This document shows, piece by piece, positions 23,048 to 35,775 of a DNA stretch of 64,000 nt (positions are counted from its first letter, which is position 1; each line of letters opens with the position of its first letter). Origin of the DNA: Paramecium tetraurelia (taxonomy: Eukaryota; Ciliophora; Oligohymenophorea; Peniculida; Parameciidae); the NCBI RefSeq assembly GCF_000165425.1, contig NW_001799344.1, positions 191,910 to 255,909 of the forward strand, given 5' to 3'. Below the pieces are notes generated by a model that worked only from the letters and a program-made list of their open reading frames with translations, made no database searches and was not told where the DNA came from. The position numbers were made by a program, and so were the translations under genes.

Positions 23048-23280
23048 TATAAATCTATATAAATTATTAAAAATATTAAGTTTTCCTTCATCTTCTTTAT
23101 AAACTTAATATAATGAATGAATACTAAAATAACCGATCACAAAATTTCTTAAGTATATATTAACTATTTATTAATCATATAATAAAAATACTGTTTTTTT
23201 GTTAATTAGATTATTATAAAGATATTAAAATATTCAAAAACAATTCAATTAATGTGGTTAAACATACAGTTTTAAATGAT

Positions 23281-24699
23281 TCATTTTATTTCTTATAATT
23301 ATTTTTCAAATTTAAGAAATTTCAAACATAAATTCAAATGGAATGGATCCTATTCTTGAGGATATAATCTCTTAACCTCCTTAATAACCTATTCTAAGGT
23401 TGATAATTCTGATGGTAATCTTGATGCAAGTGATAACATATTCATTCCTGCACTAGAATATTCAGGATGTCCTTAAAATACCAAAATTCTTTCATCTTTA
23501 GAAATCATGATTTCATTCTATTAATATTTATTTAAGAGTTACTTTGCAAGACTGGCTGGAAGAGATTAATTATAAAATTTCTGGGTATTTTGTAATTTCA
23601 TCACCATGAGCTTGATTTATGATAGTTCTTTCTTGTAATTACATTCCTTAAAACAACTTGAATTATTTCATTGCCTCAATATTATGGAATAGGGGAGTGT
23701 TCCCAAAAACAAAATCATTTTACATTGCTTCTACATTCCCTCCCAATGCTACAGTAAGTATTTAAAATCCAAAGCAAATCCCTAGAATCTTGACCTTTGG
23801 ATTAGTCTCATAAGACTTTTTTAATATTGCTTTAACATCCTCTATCCACTAGTAATGCTCATACACAGATACTCTATTCCCAGGCATAATGATTGCATCA
23901 GCCCTCTAAATTACATCATCACTTGGATAATGACCTTCAGCAACGTTATATTGATTCCAATTATCATATCTTCTACGAAATATTCCATTGTAAACAGACA
24001 CAGTATCCAAAGAAAAGCCTGAACCATCTTAAATTGAATATTATTTGGTTTTGAAATTAAAGTGGAGTATAACTCTACCATCTGTTCTTAAATATTCTTT
24101 ATTTATCAAAGCATTTTACAAATCTATAAACTTATCTTTCTACTCTGGCAAATTCAATGATAAAATTTCTTGTAATTCCAATATATTGACTTATCTATAA
24201 ACACTGTATCAAATTTAAATACTTAAAAATTAAGCCCTTTTGTTAATGAATATAATCGAGATCATTTTGCTGTAAGTTTATTATGTAATAAAAGTTTTCT
24301 TCGTTATCATCATTCCATAGAGGACAATTATTAAAATATTGTGTCCAAAGTGGAGTCTAAACATTCCTTTTGTGTCTAAGTAATTACTTTAATATTTAAT
24401 TGAAAGTCTACTTTCTCCTCTTATGAACTTAGACTCCACATATACTTTTCTCTCTCATTGTATTTATGAAAATCAATCAGATCTGAGTATGCTTTCTTGA
24501 AAAAAGAGAATTTCTACAATTCTATGTTCTTCAACTAATCCAAGATTATTTTCGGTCCAGCAATTGATGCACTTAAGAAATCCTCTTTTGTAATTTCAGT
24601 TTGAGGAAGAGAGAATGGTTGTTATGGAGTATTTTGAAATAACAGTACTTGTTGTTATTCATTGGATTGAGTGAGGAATACTAAATAAAGAGATTTCAT
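23281..24699 (-). CDS. Class I glutamine amidotransferase with a novel N-terminal domain
   Basis: 449 residues after introns of 25, 19 and 25 nt. The C-terminal 250 residues are a class I GATase: RADAIIMPGNRVSVYEHY, nucleophile loop KILGICFGFQILTVALGG, then QAHGDEI, and the catalytic His-Glu in VFQGHPEYSS. The triad appears intact. The first 190 residues (MKSLYLVFLTQSNEQQQVLL, NVQTPLWTQYFNNCPLW, NEENFYYIINLQQNDLDY) match no domain I know. They may be a ciliate-specific fusion. Stand-alone GATase1 proteins hydrolyse glutamine or gamma-glutamyl amides; the substrate here is unknown. Two of the introns end in AAG or CAG. Confidence 0.8.
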
Positions 24700-24824
24700 T
24701 AGTAATTCAATAAATAATACTAAAGTGTGTCAAATAAGTAATAAGAAATTAAAATGTTTGTTATTAACAGTTTATATAAAATTGGTATCGAGTATTGATA
24801 ATGCTATAAATTAATTTAATTGAA

Positions 24825-25854
24825 ATGCATAAGAAAATTGAAATAAGATTGTGCTCGATTTCATATTTCTATAATGTCCAATAATAAAATAATTATCTTT
24901 TATATGATTTTTCTCTTCCAGAAAAGTAATCGAAAATACATATTTTTAGTAACAAATAATGCAAGGCAATTAAAGTTGATTCAAATAAACTAAAAGATGC
25001 CACTAAAATAGATTAAGCTCTCGAAACTACGTATATCTCTTAATCTTATTTAAGACCAGAACAAATTAAACTATTGGAAAAGAAGAGAAGAGCCTATAAT
25101 TTTATACTTCCATTTAAATAATCCAATTGCATCACATCCCATTTGTCATAATTGCTGACATAATCTGATGGTCTCTCCCTAAATTTAGACTCTGATAATT
25201 TCTTTGATATTCTACTAGAATACAAAGACTTAGAAAAGCTTATTAATAGTGATAACATTGTGGAAAATTTGAAAATATTTCATCTCCTATTATTAAAGGA
25301 ATTAGTGAGAGAAATATATATTATATGTGAATCATAAGAAAATTTAGTTTCTCGTTTTCCTTTTTGTTATTAGAGCTTTGACTTCAATTTCCCAAACGAG
25401 ATAATTGAAAATTAACTTTACTTAGGTAATAGCAATCATGCCAACAATCTCAAAGCTTTAAATCTATTAGGAATCACCCATATTGTTAATTGTGCCCAAG
25501 AAATACCAAATTATTTCAGTGATGTTTTGTAGGAAAATAAGAAATTCCTTGAATATTTTCAGGTTCCTGTTTTGGATTTGGAGGAAGAACCCATATCTGA
25601 TCATTTTGATGAGGCTTACATTTTTATTAATGAAGCCTTGAGTCAATAACAAAATAAAGTATAAAAAGAGTTCTATATTCTTAAAGGTTCTCGTTCATTG
25701 TGCCTAAGGAAAAAGCAGGTCGGCCACAATTGTCATAATGTTCTTGATGAGAAATAAGTAATGGACTTTTGATTACTCTTATGAATATGCCAAGAAAAGA
25801 AGAGAAACTATATCCATAAACGATGGATTTCAATTCTAATTATTGCAGATTTGA
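24825..25854 (+). CDS. Rhodanese-like plus dual-specificity phosphatase (MKP/STYXL-type)
   Basis: 325 residues after introns 24926-24949 and a 28-nt one before the active site. The N-terminal 160 residues have the length and pattern of a rhodanese/CH2 domain as found in MAP kinase phosphatases. It is degenerate, without a catalytic cysteine I can see. The DSP domain follows: IIENQLYLGNSNHANNLKAL, LGITHIVNCAQEIPN, and the active-site loop VLVHCAQGKSRSATIVI, with Cys and Arg present. This should be an active tyrosine/dual-specificity phosphatase. Substrate inferred only by family (MAP kinases). Confidence 0.85.
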
Positions 25855-25910
25855 ATTATCTATAGGATTATCTCAATATATATTTTTAAGTCTATGAGAT
25901 TATATAATAA

Positions 25911-27717
25911 TCAACCAATTAATTTGCTAATCAAATTTTAGTACAGAAAACTGACAGCGCTAAATTTCTTAATTTCATCCATTTATTTGTTCTTTTTACT
26001 ATTTTCTTGGTTTTTATGAGTTAACTAAATTATATTGAAAATATACCAAAATTTTATTCTTTTATTCCATCTTTTAATGACTACTCCCAACAAATTATTG
26101 AATCCTCTCTTGTAAGTTTAATTCAAACTTTTATTATAATCTAATTTCAATCTATTGATCCAATGGCAATTTGTATTTGCTCATATTTTCAGCTTGACTA
26201 GACTTTTTGCTTTTGATAATTCCAAGATCATCAACCACAAATGGATTAGCCTTATACTTGGCATCATGATAAATGTCCTTGGGATGAATTTTCTTATTGT
26301 TTAAATAGTCAAAACATTTACTTTCAGTCTTAACTAATATTCAATATTCTAATTTACATGAATGTTTTGGAGTATATACTTAAAAATCAAACTCTTATTA
26401 CGACAATATGTCTTTAAGTAATCTCATTCCATTGATTTTGAGACAAGATAATTCACAGTTCTCACTAGAAATTGACATTTTTCTTGATTCTTCAGTACTT
26501 AAATGGACTCTAGGTGACGAAGAAAGATCATTTAGATTCATTAAGTTCTCCTAACATTATTTGATGTCAATGGGAATCTAAAAATTCATTTTACTCAGCA
26601 AGGCATTGTTGACAGTTTCTGCATAATTTCTAGAAAAGTGTTTATTCAAATATATTTTCAAGGTATCACAACTCAATTTCCTCAAAGGAGAGTCTTCTAT
26701 TTCAAAATCATAGGTGATACTCCTTTCATGATAAAAGGATGCCTAAATTAATAATAATTTATGATACTTTTTCTATATTCCCCATATAAAAATAACAAAT
26801 ACCCATTTTTTGATAAACCAAATTCTCGATTTCCAAATTGTTATTTAGCCAAGCATATTGTATGCACTTCTTTAAGAACTTGATTGCAATTTCATAAGAT
26901 TCATATGTAACAGCACAATTTGATAATCCAATAAAGGCTTTCATCTTTTAAGTGTCATATTATTATTTCGAATGATTACACAGCAATCTTGTTTAATTAT
27001 ACAAATGAATTGACAGTTCAACCAAACCGCAATTCTCTAAAACTTAAGAACAGAATAATAGCACTTCCACAACAACCAAACTAATTTAAGTACCAATAGC
27101 CATTTCGATGAAATCCTGCACCAAATCAATAGTCTATTAGGTTGATTTGAATTTAATCAGATCAATTAATTATTTTTCCTTACTCAATAAGAACCGAAGG
27201 AACTTTTGAAGTAAGGGATTCTTAATAGCCTTGATTTTGAGCAGAAAGACTTGTTGTCGAATAGCTGGATCATATTTCATTTTTCTCCTAACCTCCACAG
27301 TTTACATGTTATCAGAAGTCACAACCAACTTCTGGGAACTCTTAGAAATGCTATGGTTTAACAGTTTATATACATATTCATGTTGCTTTGAACCTTGATG
27401 GGCTAATTATTGTAAAAGTAATTTTGCATTTTGACATCGGTTTCACTTCTAGGATCAATTCTGATCCTGAGATTAGTTACTTTACTCAAATTGCCTTCCG
27501 AAACTTAAGTCTTCAATACTTCATCCTCTCTCGTTGAAAAGTTGGTTTTATATTATGTGTGCATAGTTGTGCCAGTTTGTACTCGATCCATAGGAGCAAT
27601 CGATGTTCTGCATTGTGGAGTCTCACATTGAAACTTGAATTGCACTGCACTCTTTAATCTAGTAATCGATTGAGGTGTTTGACGAGACTTAAGAGCAGAA
27701 TTGATTTACCTTTTCAT
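25911..27717 (-). CDS. TPR protein, ciliate-type, unknown partner
   Basis: 570 residues after introns of 23, 25, 24 and 22 nt. A basic, disordered N-terminal region of about 130 residues precedes helical repeats with TPR character. The best are SNCAVTYESYEIAIKFLKKC, QYAWLNNNLEIENLVYQKMG and CYFYMGNIEKASFYHERS. The C-terminal part contains NNKKIHPKDIYHDAKYKANP and a charged tail. TPRs act as protein scaffolds. The mixture of TPR and disordered ends would suit an axonemal assembly or docking protein, but that is inference. The 3' end is the least certain part of the model. Confidence 0.7.
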
Positions 27718-27732
27718 TTTTATTTATAATAA

Positions 27733-30111
27733 TCATTTCAATAAGTCAAACAAATCAATTACTTTATTGATAATCTTGGTTTTGAATCTATCTTGTTAAA
27801 TCAAGGTTCTTAATGTTCTAATTTCAGTTTGGAGAGGTTTATCAATTATGATTAATTCTTTTCCTATTTTGGAAGTTAAGAACTGATCTAAAATTTTGAA
27901 TTGAGTTCTAAAATACTCACCTATGACTTCCTCATTTTATTGATTAGATTCCCTTAAATTATTTTGGAGACTAATAATAATTTAGCGCATTTGCTTTTAA
28001 AAAATTGCTAATTATCTTTTTTATTGATAGTTATCATATTTAAATATCGAATTTCTATTTTCAATCATTCGAATATTATTAGGAGAATAATTATGCTATT
28101 TCAAATTCTACCTATTCCCTCTAGTTAATTTATGTTCTAATCTTGATGTATAAATTTCATCCATATTCTTTTTAGTAACCAACTTACTCCCATTATTATT
28201 GATGATATCCTTGTTATAATGAATCACAGATATCTCATCATCTGGAATGCATTCAGTTATATTAGATAAGATATCGTAAAAGGATTTCTTGAAATTTATA
28301 GTTCCACTTCTTAAACTTTGAAATTTAGGAGTCCAACTGTTCAATTACTTTAAATTCTCCGATACTTAACCAGGTGCATTATCACTAATATTACTCATTT
28401 AATCATCATCAAAAGAACCATTCTCATCACTCACATTCAATTTACCAACTGCTTCTACTTGAGGAGAAACATTTAAAATCCCATCATTATCTTCATTCAA
28501 ATTGCCATCTTAATGAATGAGTGAATTTCTAATTTAAATCTATTATTATTTCTTGAGTATTTTATACAAAAAAACATTACGAATCTTTGGTAAGAAACAA
28601 AGCATCAACGTTTAGTAAGTAATTGGAACAAGTTAGAAATCAACTAAAAACTATTGAATCATCAAACTTTTGGTTATAATTGATTTATCCAATAAGGATA
28701 ATTTTGTATGAGGATTTATGCTGCAAAAATTGAATAGATTTTAATCATTAAATTGTCTAATCTACGATGTATTCCATTCACTACAAAACTGCAATGTTAG
28801 AAAGTTGTTTTTTTCTATTAGAATTTCCAAACAAGTTTAACCTTTCAAATTTTAATGATTTACATCAAATGGTTGTTGCAATAGAACTTAATAAAACTAT
28901 TTTACTCTTTTATGATCACCATATGAACTTATGATATGCAATGGAGTATCCTTAAAAATATCTTATTAAGCAGGGTTTGCTCCTAAATCTATTAAATCTT
29001 AGAGCAATTCCACTTGACATTGCTAGGCTACAATGTGCAAATTCGAGGATTGCAATCCACCTCCCAAATTCACATTCACATTGAATTTCAGTATCACAGA
29101 AACCAAACGGTAATATTTTTTTTCGATTGCCAGACTTAATGGTGTGTGTCCTTTGAGATCGACTTAATTAGCCAAGTCCAAATGATGATTTAATAGGAAA
29201 TCTAAAATCCCAATTTCGTCATAAACCACTGCTAAATGCATGAGATTCTAAATGTATTGTCCATAAAGATACTTGTTTGTAATCATTCATGTAATTCAAT
29301 TAAGTCTCAATCTCAAGTGAATGGTAATTCAGCTACTCCTTGATTTGGGTGAGGAGTTGTTCGTTTTGAGAATCTATTGAGAGGTAAGGTTTTTTGTACT
29401 TATGCTATCATTCAGGAGGTCACCCTAAGTAACAATAACTGCATTGCTGATTGATTTATAATTCATTATGTATTATTCAAATGTTAATTCATTAGACATC
29501 GCTTCCATCAAAGTGAAAAACACTTTCAACTTCTAATCCTCTAATAAAAAATCAAATTAAGATTAACAAAATATGCCCCAACCCAATCCCAGCACTTCCA
29601 AAGTAGAGCTCAAATCCACAATTTGTTTAGTAATATTAGTAAAGTAATTTTATTATATATACAGTTTCTTCAATTGCAGTTTGCATATGGAAGGATCAAT
29701 TTATTTCAAGAGATTCCTTGCTATATTAAGAGTAGACAACTTAGGAGCATCGCCTTATTGAATAGGGCCAAAGGTTTGCAATTAATTATCTTCCAATGAT
29801 AGATGTTATAGAAATGGAGTCTTTTTTAAAATATTTGTGTCAAATTCTTTTAGCCTGTTTTCATTTAAAATCAGATGTAAAAGACCATTCCACATCATTC
29901 CATCCTTCGATGATAAACGATAAATTACATTAAAAATGGTTAATCCTTATCTTGAATAATCCAAAACTAATCGTTACTAATCATTATCAGATTTGGTTTA
30001 TTTGGTTACTTAGAAACTGCGTTAAGTAGCAAATTTCACCGAGATCGGACTTCGTTATCTCTTATTTTTGCCTGACTGCATAGATAGGCATTATTCAAAA
30101 CATTCATTCAT
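27733..30111 (-). CDS. Leucine-rich-repeat and ankyrin-repeat protein
   Basis: 775 residues after introns of 26 and 25 nt. The N-terminal tail is basic. LRRs follow at about 60-220 (LLHLILNENRLKEFD, LQHLSLEDNQLQTF, LSTLNIARNLLKQIDP, LKKLYIQQNYFTNI). A linker leads to ankyrin repeats at about 320-470 (NLMHLAVVYDEIGILDFLLN, GHTPLSLAIEKKYYRLVSVI, DTPLHIISSYGDHKRV, GQTCLEILIEKNNF). The last 250 residues are acidic then coiled coil. Both repeat types mediate protein binding; the combination suggests a scaffold. The frame runs without interruption through 28.6 kb, so I treat this as one gene rather than two. It ends 15 bases before the start of the TPR gene. Confidence 0.8.
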
Positions 30112-30372
30112 TATATATAATATTAAAAATAAATCACTCTTTCAACATGCATTTTAGTATAAATTTATTAGAACCATAAGCTAACCCCATTTTCTGGACA
30201 TCCATATACATCAAATTGATTTCATCTAATTATTTTAATGGAATATAATAACTAATTTGCTTGAGTTATATTTTCAAAATTTTATTATTTTCCTTTCTAA
30301 TAGATCTTGATAGATAGAAAGAGTGAAAATAAAAATATCTCACGTTTATAATTACTAATTATATAAAATTTA
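30112..30372. other. Intergenic spacer
   Basis: Short AT-rich spacer between two minus-strand genes; nothing seen. Confidence 0.6.
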
Positions 30373-30899
30373 TCATTCCTTTGCTATTTAGGAAATTGGT
30401 TGTTTATTTTAATTCTTTGTTTCGATCTCAACCATTAATATATCTCCAATTTTGAAACCATGGTCTCTTAGATCAGAACTTTCATCTTTTCCTGACTTCA
30501 CAGAATGTACTGTGCCTAAATCCTTTTTCTTTTGCACTCCATGTTGATCCAAGTAGACATTGCTAACCTTAAATACAATATCTCTTCTGTAAACTCCATC
30601 CAATTGATATTTTAATTGATCCACTATGTCTCTCAATTTTGAACTCAAGCTAATATTTTATAATAGTGTTAAGTATTACAATAAATAAAGCAATATTTCC
30701 TAGGTTTAGTTTTTGTTAAAGTCATCTAATGTGATCTATCCATTTTTCCAATGTGTTCTAACTAAAAATGGCACTTGATGCTTAACTTAATACTCAATTT
30801 TACTTTGTCTTTATCATTTTGATTCCTGTTATCTCTGAATCGTCCATATCTGCCATGGATTCCATCAACTTTAATTTGGTCTTTTTTATTTGATGCCAT
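30373..30899 (-). CDS. SAP18: SAP18-like protein
   Basis: 157 residues after introns of 23 and 30 nt. It contains HQVPFLVRTHWKNGQITLDD, a helix SSKLRDIVDQLKYQLDGVY, RRDIVFKVSNVYLDQHG, and the C-terminal block DLRDHGFKIGDILMVEIETK. Order and spacing match SAP18 (ubiquitin-like fold; LGTVHSVKSGKDESSDLRDHGF corresponds to the IGSTMSGRKGTDDSMTLQSQKF region). SAP18 belongs to the ASAP complex at the exon junction and to Sin3 deacetylase complexes. The reading frame passes a TAA (Gln) near 30409 and ends at TGA. Confidence 0.88.
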
Positions 30900-31233
30900 T
30901 CGAGTTTATTATATAAAATATTATATAAATTATTATTAATTTTTTTGGATTGCTATATGTTGATATCTATATAAATATTTCATCGTTTAGACATACAATA
31001 ATCTCTCTTCTTTTCTCAAATATTATTTTTGAATAAACTTTTCATATATATGTAATATTCCACATTATAAATGAGTGCTTATTAAATGATAATTTATCCA
31101 TATATGATTTAAATTTGATAGTATCTCTTCAATAAATGATTGATGGTAATATGGATAGAATTAATAAGCATTAAAATTGATAAAAAACATTGAGAATTAA
31201 TTAATACACAAAATTTTAATTATAATAATTTTT
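30900..31233. other. Intergenic spacer between divergent genes
   Basis: AT-rich spacer between SAP18 and the TPR-SET gene; no motif or gene seen. Confidence 0.6.
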
Positions 31234-33157
31234 ATGCCTCCTAAAAGTAGAAGATCAGATTTAATTTCAAATCAGCTCAAGGTAAATATTAATATCAATA
31301 TGAAAAGGAAGAAGGAAATACGGAATTCCTCAATAGAGATTATAACAAAGCGATTAACCTGTATACGAAAGCTCTTTGTAAACTTATTATAAAAATGATT
31401 TTTTAGACCTTGAAGAGAACCCCATCTGTTACAATAATCGTGCTCAAGCTTATCTTTATAATAATGAACTAGAATTGGCCTTGTAGGATTGTAATAAAGC
31501 TTTGCAATTAAATCCAAATTATGTCAAAGCCACCACCAATAAAGCTCAAGTGCTCTATTAAATGGGTTATCTTTAAGTATGCCTCTGAACTTATTCTTAG
31601 TAAGCAATTGAATGCTTGTAAGGTATAAATAATCACAGTCCAGAAAGTCAAATATTACTCAACTAATATTAATCACAATCTCTAAAAGTAAAACTGATAT
31701 CACATCAAGACTTTATTAGATTAAGGAGAATTAGAACGTTAGAAGACATTATTAGAATGGTTAAAACATGGAAAAGCCCAATTTCCAAAAATAAAAATTG
31801 AATGCTATTCAGAGTCTTATCGCGGGGTTAATGCTAAACAAAAAATAAATGCGAAAGAGCTGATCCTCTTCATTCCCAAATCTCACATGATAACATTGGA
31901 AATGGCTAAGGAAACCCCTGTGGCTAAAAAAATGATATAATTCAGACTAGATTTACTTTCACCAAAACATTCATTTCTCTCCACCTTTTTACTGCAAGAG
32001 AAATCCAGACCCAATTCTTTCTGGAAACCTTATCTAGATATCTTACCATAATCCTACCCGTCATTTCCCATTTTCTTTAACAATTATGACTTAGAGTGGC
32101 TTCAAGGCTCACCCTTTTTAAGTACTTGTTAATTCCATATAAATTAGAGTAAATCAACGACAAGCTCTCTGATCTTAAGAAGGATTATAATGACATCTGT
32201 AATGTTGCTCCAGAATTCTCACAATATTCATTTTATGAATTTTGTTGGGCAAGAATGACAGCTAGTAGCAGAATATTTGGTATAAACATTAAGGGTGTTA
32301 AAACAGATGCATTTGTACCATTAGCAGATATGCTTAATCATAAAAGACCTAAATTAACTTCTTGGTGTTACTCAGAGGAAAAACAAGGATTTATTATAGA
32401 AACGGATGAAAAAATTGATAGAGGTCAAATGATATTCGATAGTTATGGGAGGAAATGCAACTCAAGATTTCTATTAAATTATGGCTTTGTAGTTGATGAC
32501 AATGATGCAAATGAAGTTAATGTTACTGTCGCAGCTGAATTTAATGATCCTCTCATATAATTAAAAGAAGATGCTACTGAGGAATAATTGAAATAGCCTA
32601 AAACATTTCGGTTGATAATGGACACAGATGGTATTAATGAAATTACACATTTTCTAGAAGCAACAGTTATGGAATTCATGAGTTATATCAGATTTTTAGT
32701 GATTCGAGATCAAACTCAACTTTAATTTCTATTAAATGAAAGAGAGTCCAAATATATTAAGCCTACTAAAATATAGCCTTTGGGAATACATAATGAATTA
32801 GATATGTGGGATTTGATAAGGCGAATCTGTTATGTGTCTCTATCACGTTATCCAACTACATTAGAAGTGAGTCTTTTTATAAATTACTTAGCAAGACAAA
32901 GAAATACTGTAGATTTGTGATTTGACTACAAATTAAAGAAATTGTTTGATTCTCAGGATGGGAGAAAAAGAAATACTCAAATTCTACTACCAGTTCAGTG
33001 AAAAAATGAAATAGCTTTTAAGTAATTTTAATTAATTAGTATTTTATTAATCAAAATAAATTAGGAAACTAATATATTCTGCTCGAAAGAAGAAAACTGC
33101 AAATACTTAAACTATATAAATAAAGTTATTATGTTTCAAAATTAAAATGATCAATGA
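31234..33157 (+). CDS. TPR-SET domain lysine methyltransferase (SETD3/RLSMT-like)
   Basis: 581 residues after seven introns (22-29 nt). The N-terminal 130 residues carry three TPRs: EEGNTEFLNRDYNKAINLY, YNNRAQAYLYNNELELALQD, and ALQLNPNYVKATTNKAQVLY. A SET region follows: LEWLKHGKAQFPKIKIECY, YRGVNAKQKINAKELILFIP, then RMTASSRIFGINIKGV, PLADMLNHKRPK and DSYGRKCNSRFLLNYGF. The C-terminal substrate-binding domain includes RNCLILRMGEKEIL. The NH and YG(x)KxN motifs indicate an intact SAM site. This family methylates non-histone proteins such as actin or Rubisco; the target here is unknown. The last exon (end near 33157) is less sure than the rest. Confidence 0.82.
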
Positions 33158-33201
33158 AATTATTAATGTTAAATAAATTATTGTAAAACTTAAATATTAA
33201 A

Positions 33202-35761
33202 TCAAAAGTTAATTTTTGTTTCTAAAATAGTTTCTAATCTACTCTTTTGTTAAGATATATACAGAGTGATATTTTTTATAGTTTCCTCATCTTTTATTTT
33301 TTAGACATCTTAATTCAACGAAGTCAACTATTTAACCAAAGTTTGACAAATTTACCTAAAATAGAATATATATATTACATATCTCTTTCCCAATTCAGAA
33401 TTTAAAGCATCTAGCAGCTTTTCAATCTGTACTAAACAATATCATTATGATAAGGCAGCAAGTCTAGAATTTGTTTGTTTTCTAATTCTGCCATTCTTTG
33501 ATCGTAAATTATAAGCAACTCTGTGTACCTTGCTAGACCTTCCCAAATATAGTATTTTTATCCGATTTCTTTAGCCAAATGTTCATACAATTTCAATATT
33601 CTTTTTTTGTTAATATTTGATTAAGCGATGTTCTCCGAATTCAACTAATCAGTTTAATAAGCGAATGTTTATGTGATTTTTGATATTATTTATTCATCAA
33701 TTAATTCTCGATGATCTAATTAGACAAGTTTTTCAATGCAGGAATAAAATCTAACAAATTTTTTATTTCTTAAAGAAATAGCCATCAAATTACTCCAGAG
33801 TCTCCAATCAGTACTAGCATATTTCACTCCTTATTCTAAAGCAGATTGTGCTTCACTAAACTTTTTCAAGGCAACCAAGCATGATGAAATGTTTCCCCAA
33901 ATTTCCCCATCATTTTCATTAATTCTGACTGCTTCGCCTAATGACTTTATTGCCTCTTCCAATTTATTCAATCTCATATAAGCACATCCCATTATATACC
34001 ATGATTTTTAGTGATATGAATTTATCTTAACAGCTTTTCTATAAGATTTAATAGATTTTTCATAATTCTTTTCTTTAAAAAAGTAATATTCCCCTAAGGA
34101 TCTTTAAGCCCTAGCAAATCGCTTTTTGGAATCCTTCCAGGCTTCTTTTAAAATCTTAGGATCCTATTTAATTTCTCCTGTGATGCATTTCATTTTCACT
34201 GTCCCAAATCCTTTTGCAGTTATTTACTCTATTTCTTTGAGTGCTCTCTATGTATCACCAGTGCCTACAATACATTCAATACATTCCTCCCACATTTCTA
34301 ATCTAGCAAATATCTCATAACCACTTGACATCATTCCAACCTTCATCCATTATTCAGCTAAAATTCCGCTTAGGTTATAGTAATCAGGATAGTTTGAGTA
34401 AAATAAATTCAATGCTCTTAAATCAGAATCTGGTTAAATTTCATTAAATTAATCGACGAGTGTCTACATTTAAATCAAGGCTCTTTCCATTCTCTTTAGG
34501 TGATGAAACTCATTTAAAGATCGTAACAACAAACCCTATGAATAAACAATCCAACTATTAGATTTATCAAGCATCAAATTTAAGTAGGCTTAAACTTATT
34601 GTTAAAGTATCTCATCATTTGGCAAAGTCTTTTTATAATGATGAATCAATCCCAACAAAACTATTTGTTCTTCCAATGACAATGAATCCTATTTGATTTC
34701 TCCATCAACAACAGGCTTATCAAATAAAATGGATTCCTCCTCTAAATTTACTTCTTATGGAGCATATTATTACAAAACCTCTTGTACTTTTGGCAATTCC
34801 CGAACTAAATTAAATTAGAGATTTATATTTACTTTCTTTTTCTACACTTTCCTAATCGATTATTTAAGCAACTAATTAAGGCAGTTTATCCTCTTGAAAT
34901 TTAGTTTTTTTTCCTAATATCCCTGTTAATTCAAATCTAACCTTTAGCAATTACTATAATCTTATTATGCTATTACTTATGCTTTTAACAAACAAAGTTC
35001 TGCTTCTTGATATTTGTAATAATAATTGTAAATATAAGACAGCTCTGTATATAATTTAGCTTGCTCTTTGCAATCGACAGGATAATTATCAAGGAACTCT
35101 TAAAACGAAGTCAAAATTTAATCCTTTAATTCTTAAACAGGATTATCTAGAAATTAATTATGTATGAAATTTAGTCTAGCCCACCATAATTGATAAATTG
35201 GGTTAGTATTATGCAACAAATCAAGAATTTGTTTACAAACTAAAAAGAGATGTTTAAGCTAAATCACTCTCTTAAAAGGTTCACCACAACATTGCAATTT
35301 ATTTAGAATAACTATTTTATAGGCCTATATTTTTTACATTCTTAATTTGCTTAGGAGTGATAGATTTCATATTCTGAAACTCTGCTAATCTAATTAATAA
35401 GGGGCAATAGTTCGATTAAACCAATTTCTTCTAATTATTCTTTACTAATTTGATTTGTTTAACATTTTGGAATGACTTATTTAGTTAATAAATTTTCAAT
35501 AAATAGCTTTTTATCTGCATTTTCATAGTGATAAGAGGGCCCTAAAAAGTTCTCCTTTATAAACAGACCATAAAGGATGTAGAATATGTCAAAAACAAGT
35601 TGTTTATGTTATGTTTGTAGCATCTTATTGCAACACTATTTTATGATATCTATAGCCTGATCGTTTATATTGTCTGCAAAAAATAGTATTACTTTGAGTC
35701 CTGTGCTTACATTTTCTTTGTTGAACAATTACTATAAATTATATTCACACTTAATTTCCAT
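33202..35761 (-). CDS. TTC27: TTC27-like TPR protein
   Basis: Roughly 840 residues. The C-terminal TPR array is clear: EAWKDSKKRFARAQRSLG, YYFFKEKNYEKSIKSYRKAV, SWYIMGCAYMRLNKLEEAIK and GEIWGNISSCLVALKKFSE. It resembles TTC27/Emw1, including the GCAYMRL signature. The N-terminal half (VFDIFYILYGLFIKENFLGPS) also agrees with the family. TTC27 is a cytoplasmic protein needed for cell integrity in yeast and linked to ribosome and telomere-protein biogenesis in animals. A 23-nt intron near the 3' end is certain; others in the centre were not fully placed. Start codons of this gene and UTP11 are only 14 bases apart. Confidence 0.8.
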
Positions 35762-35775
35762 TATAAAATTAATTA

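Noticed and set aside
28605-28605. Separate gene starting at the ATG at 28605
   Set aside because: The same frame continues upstream without any stop through the ankyrin repeats, so one long gene is simpler.
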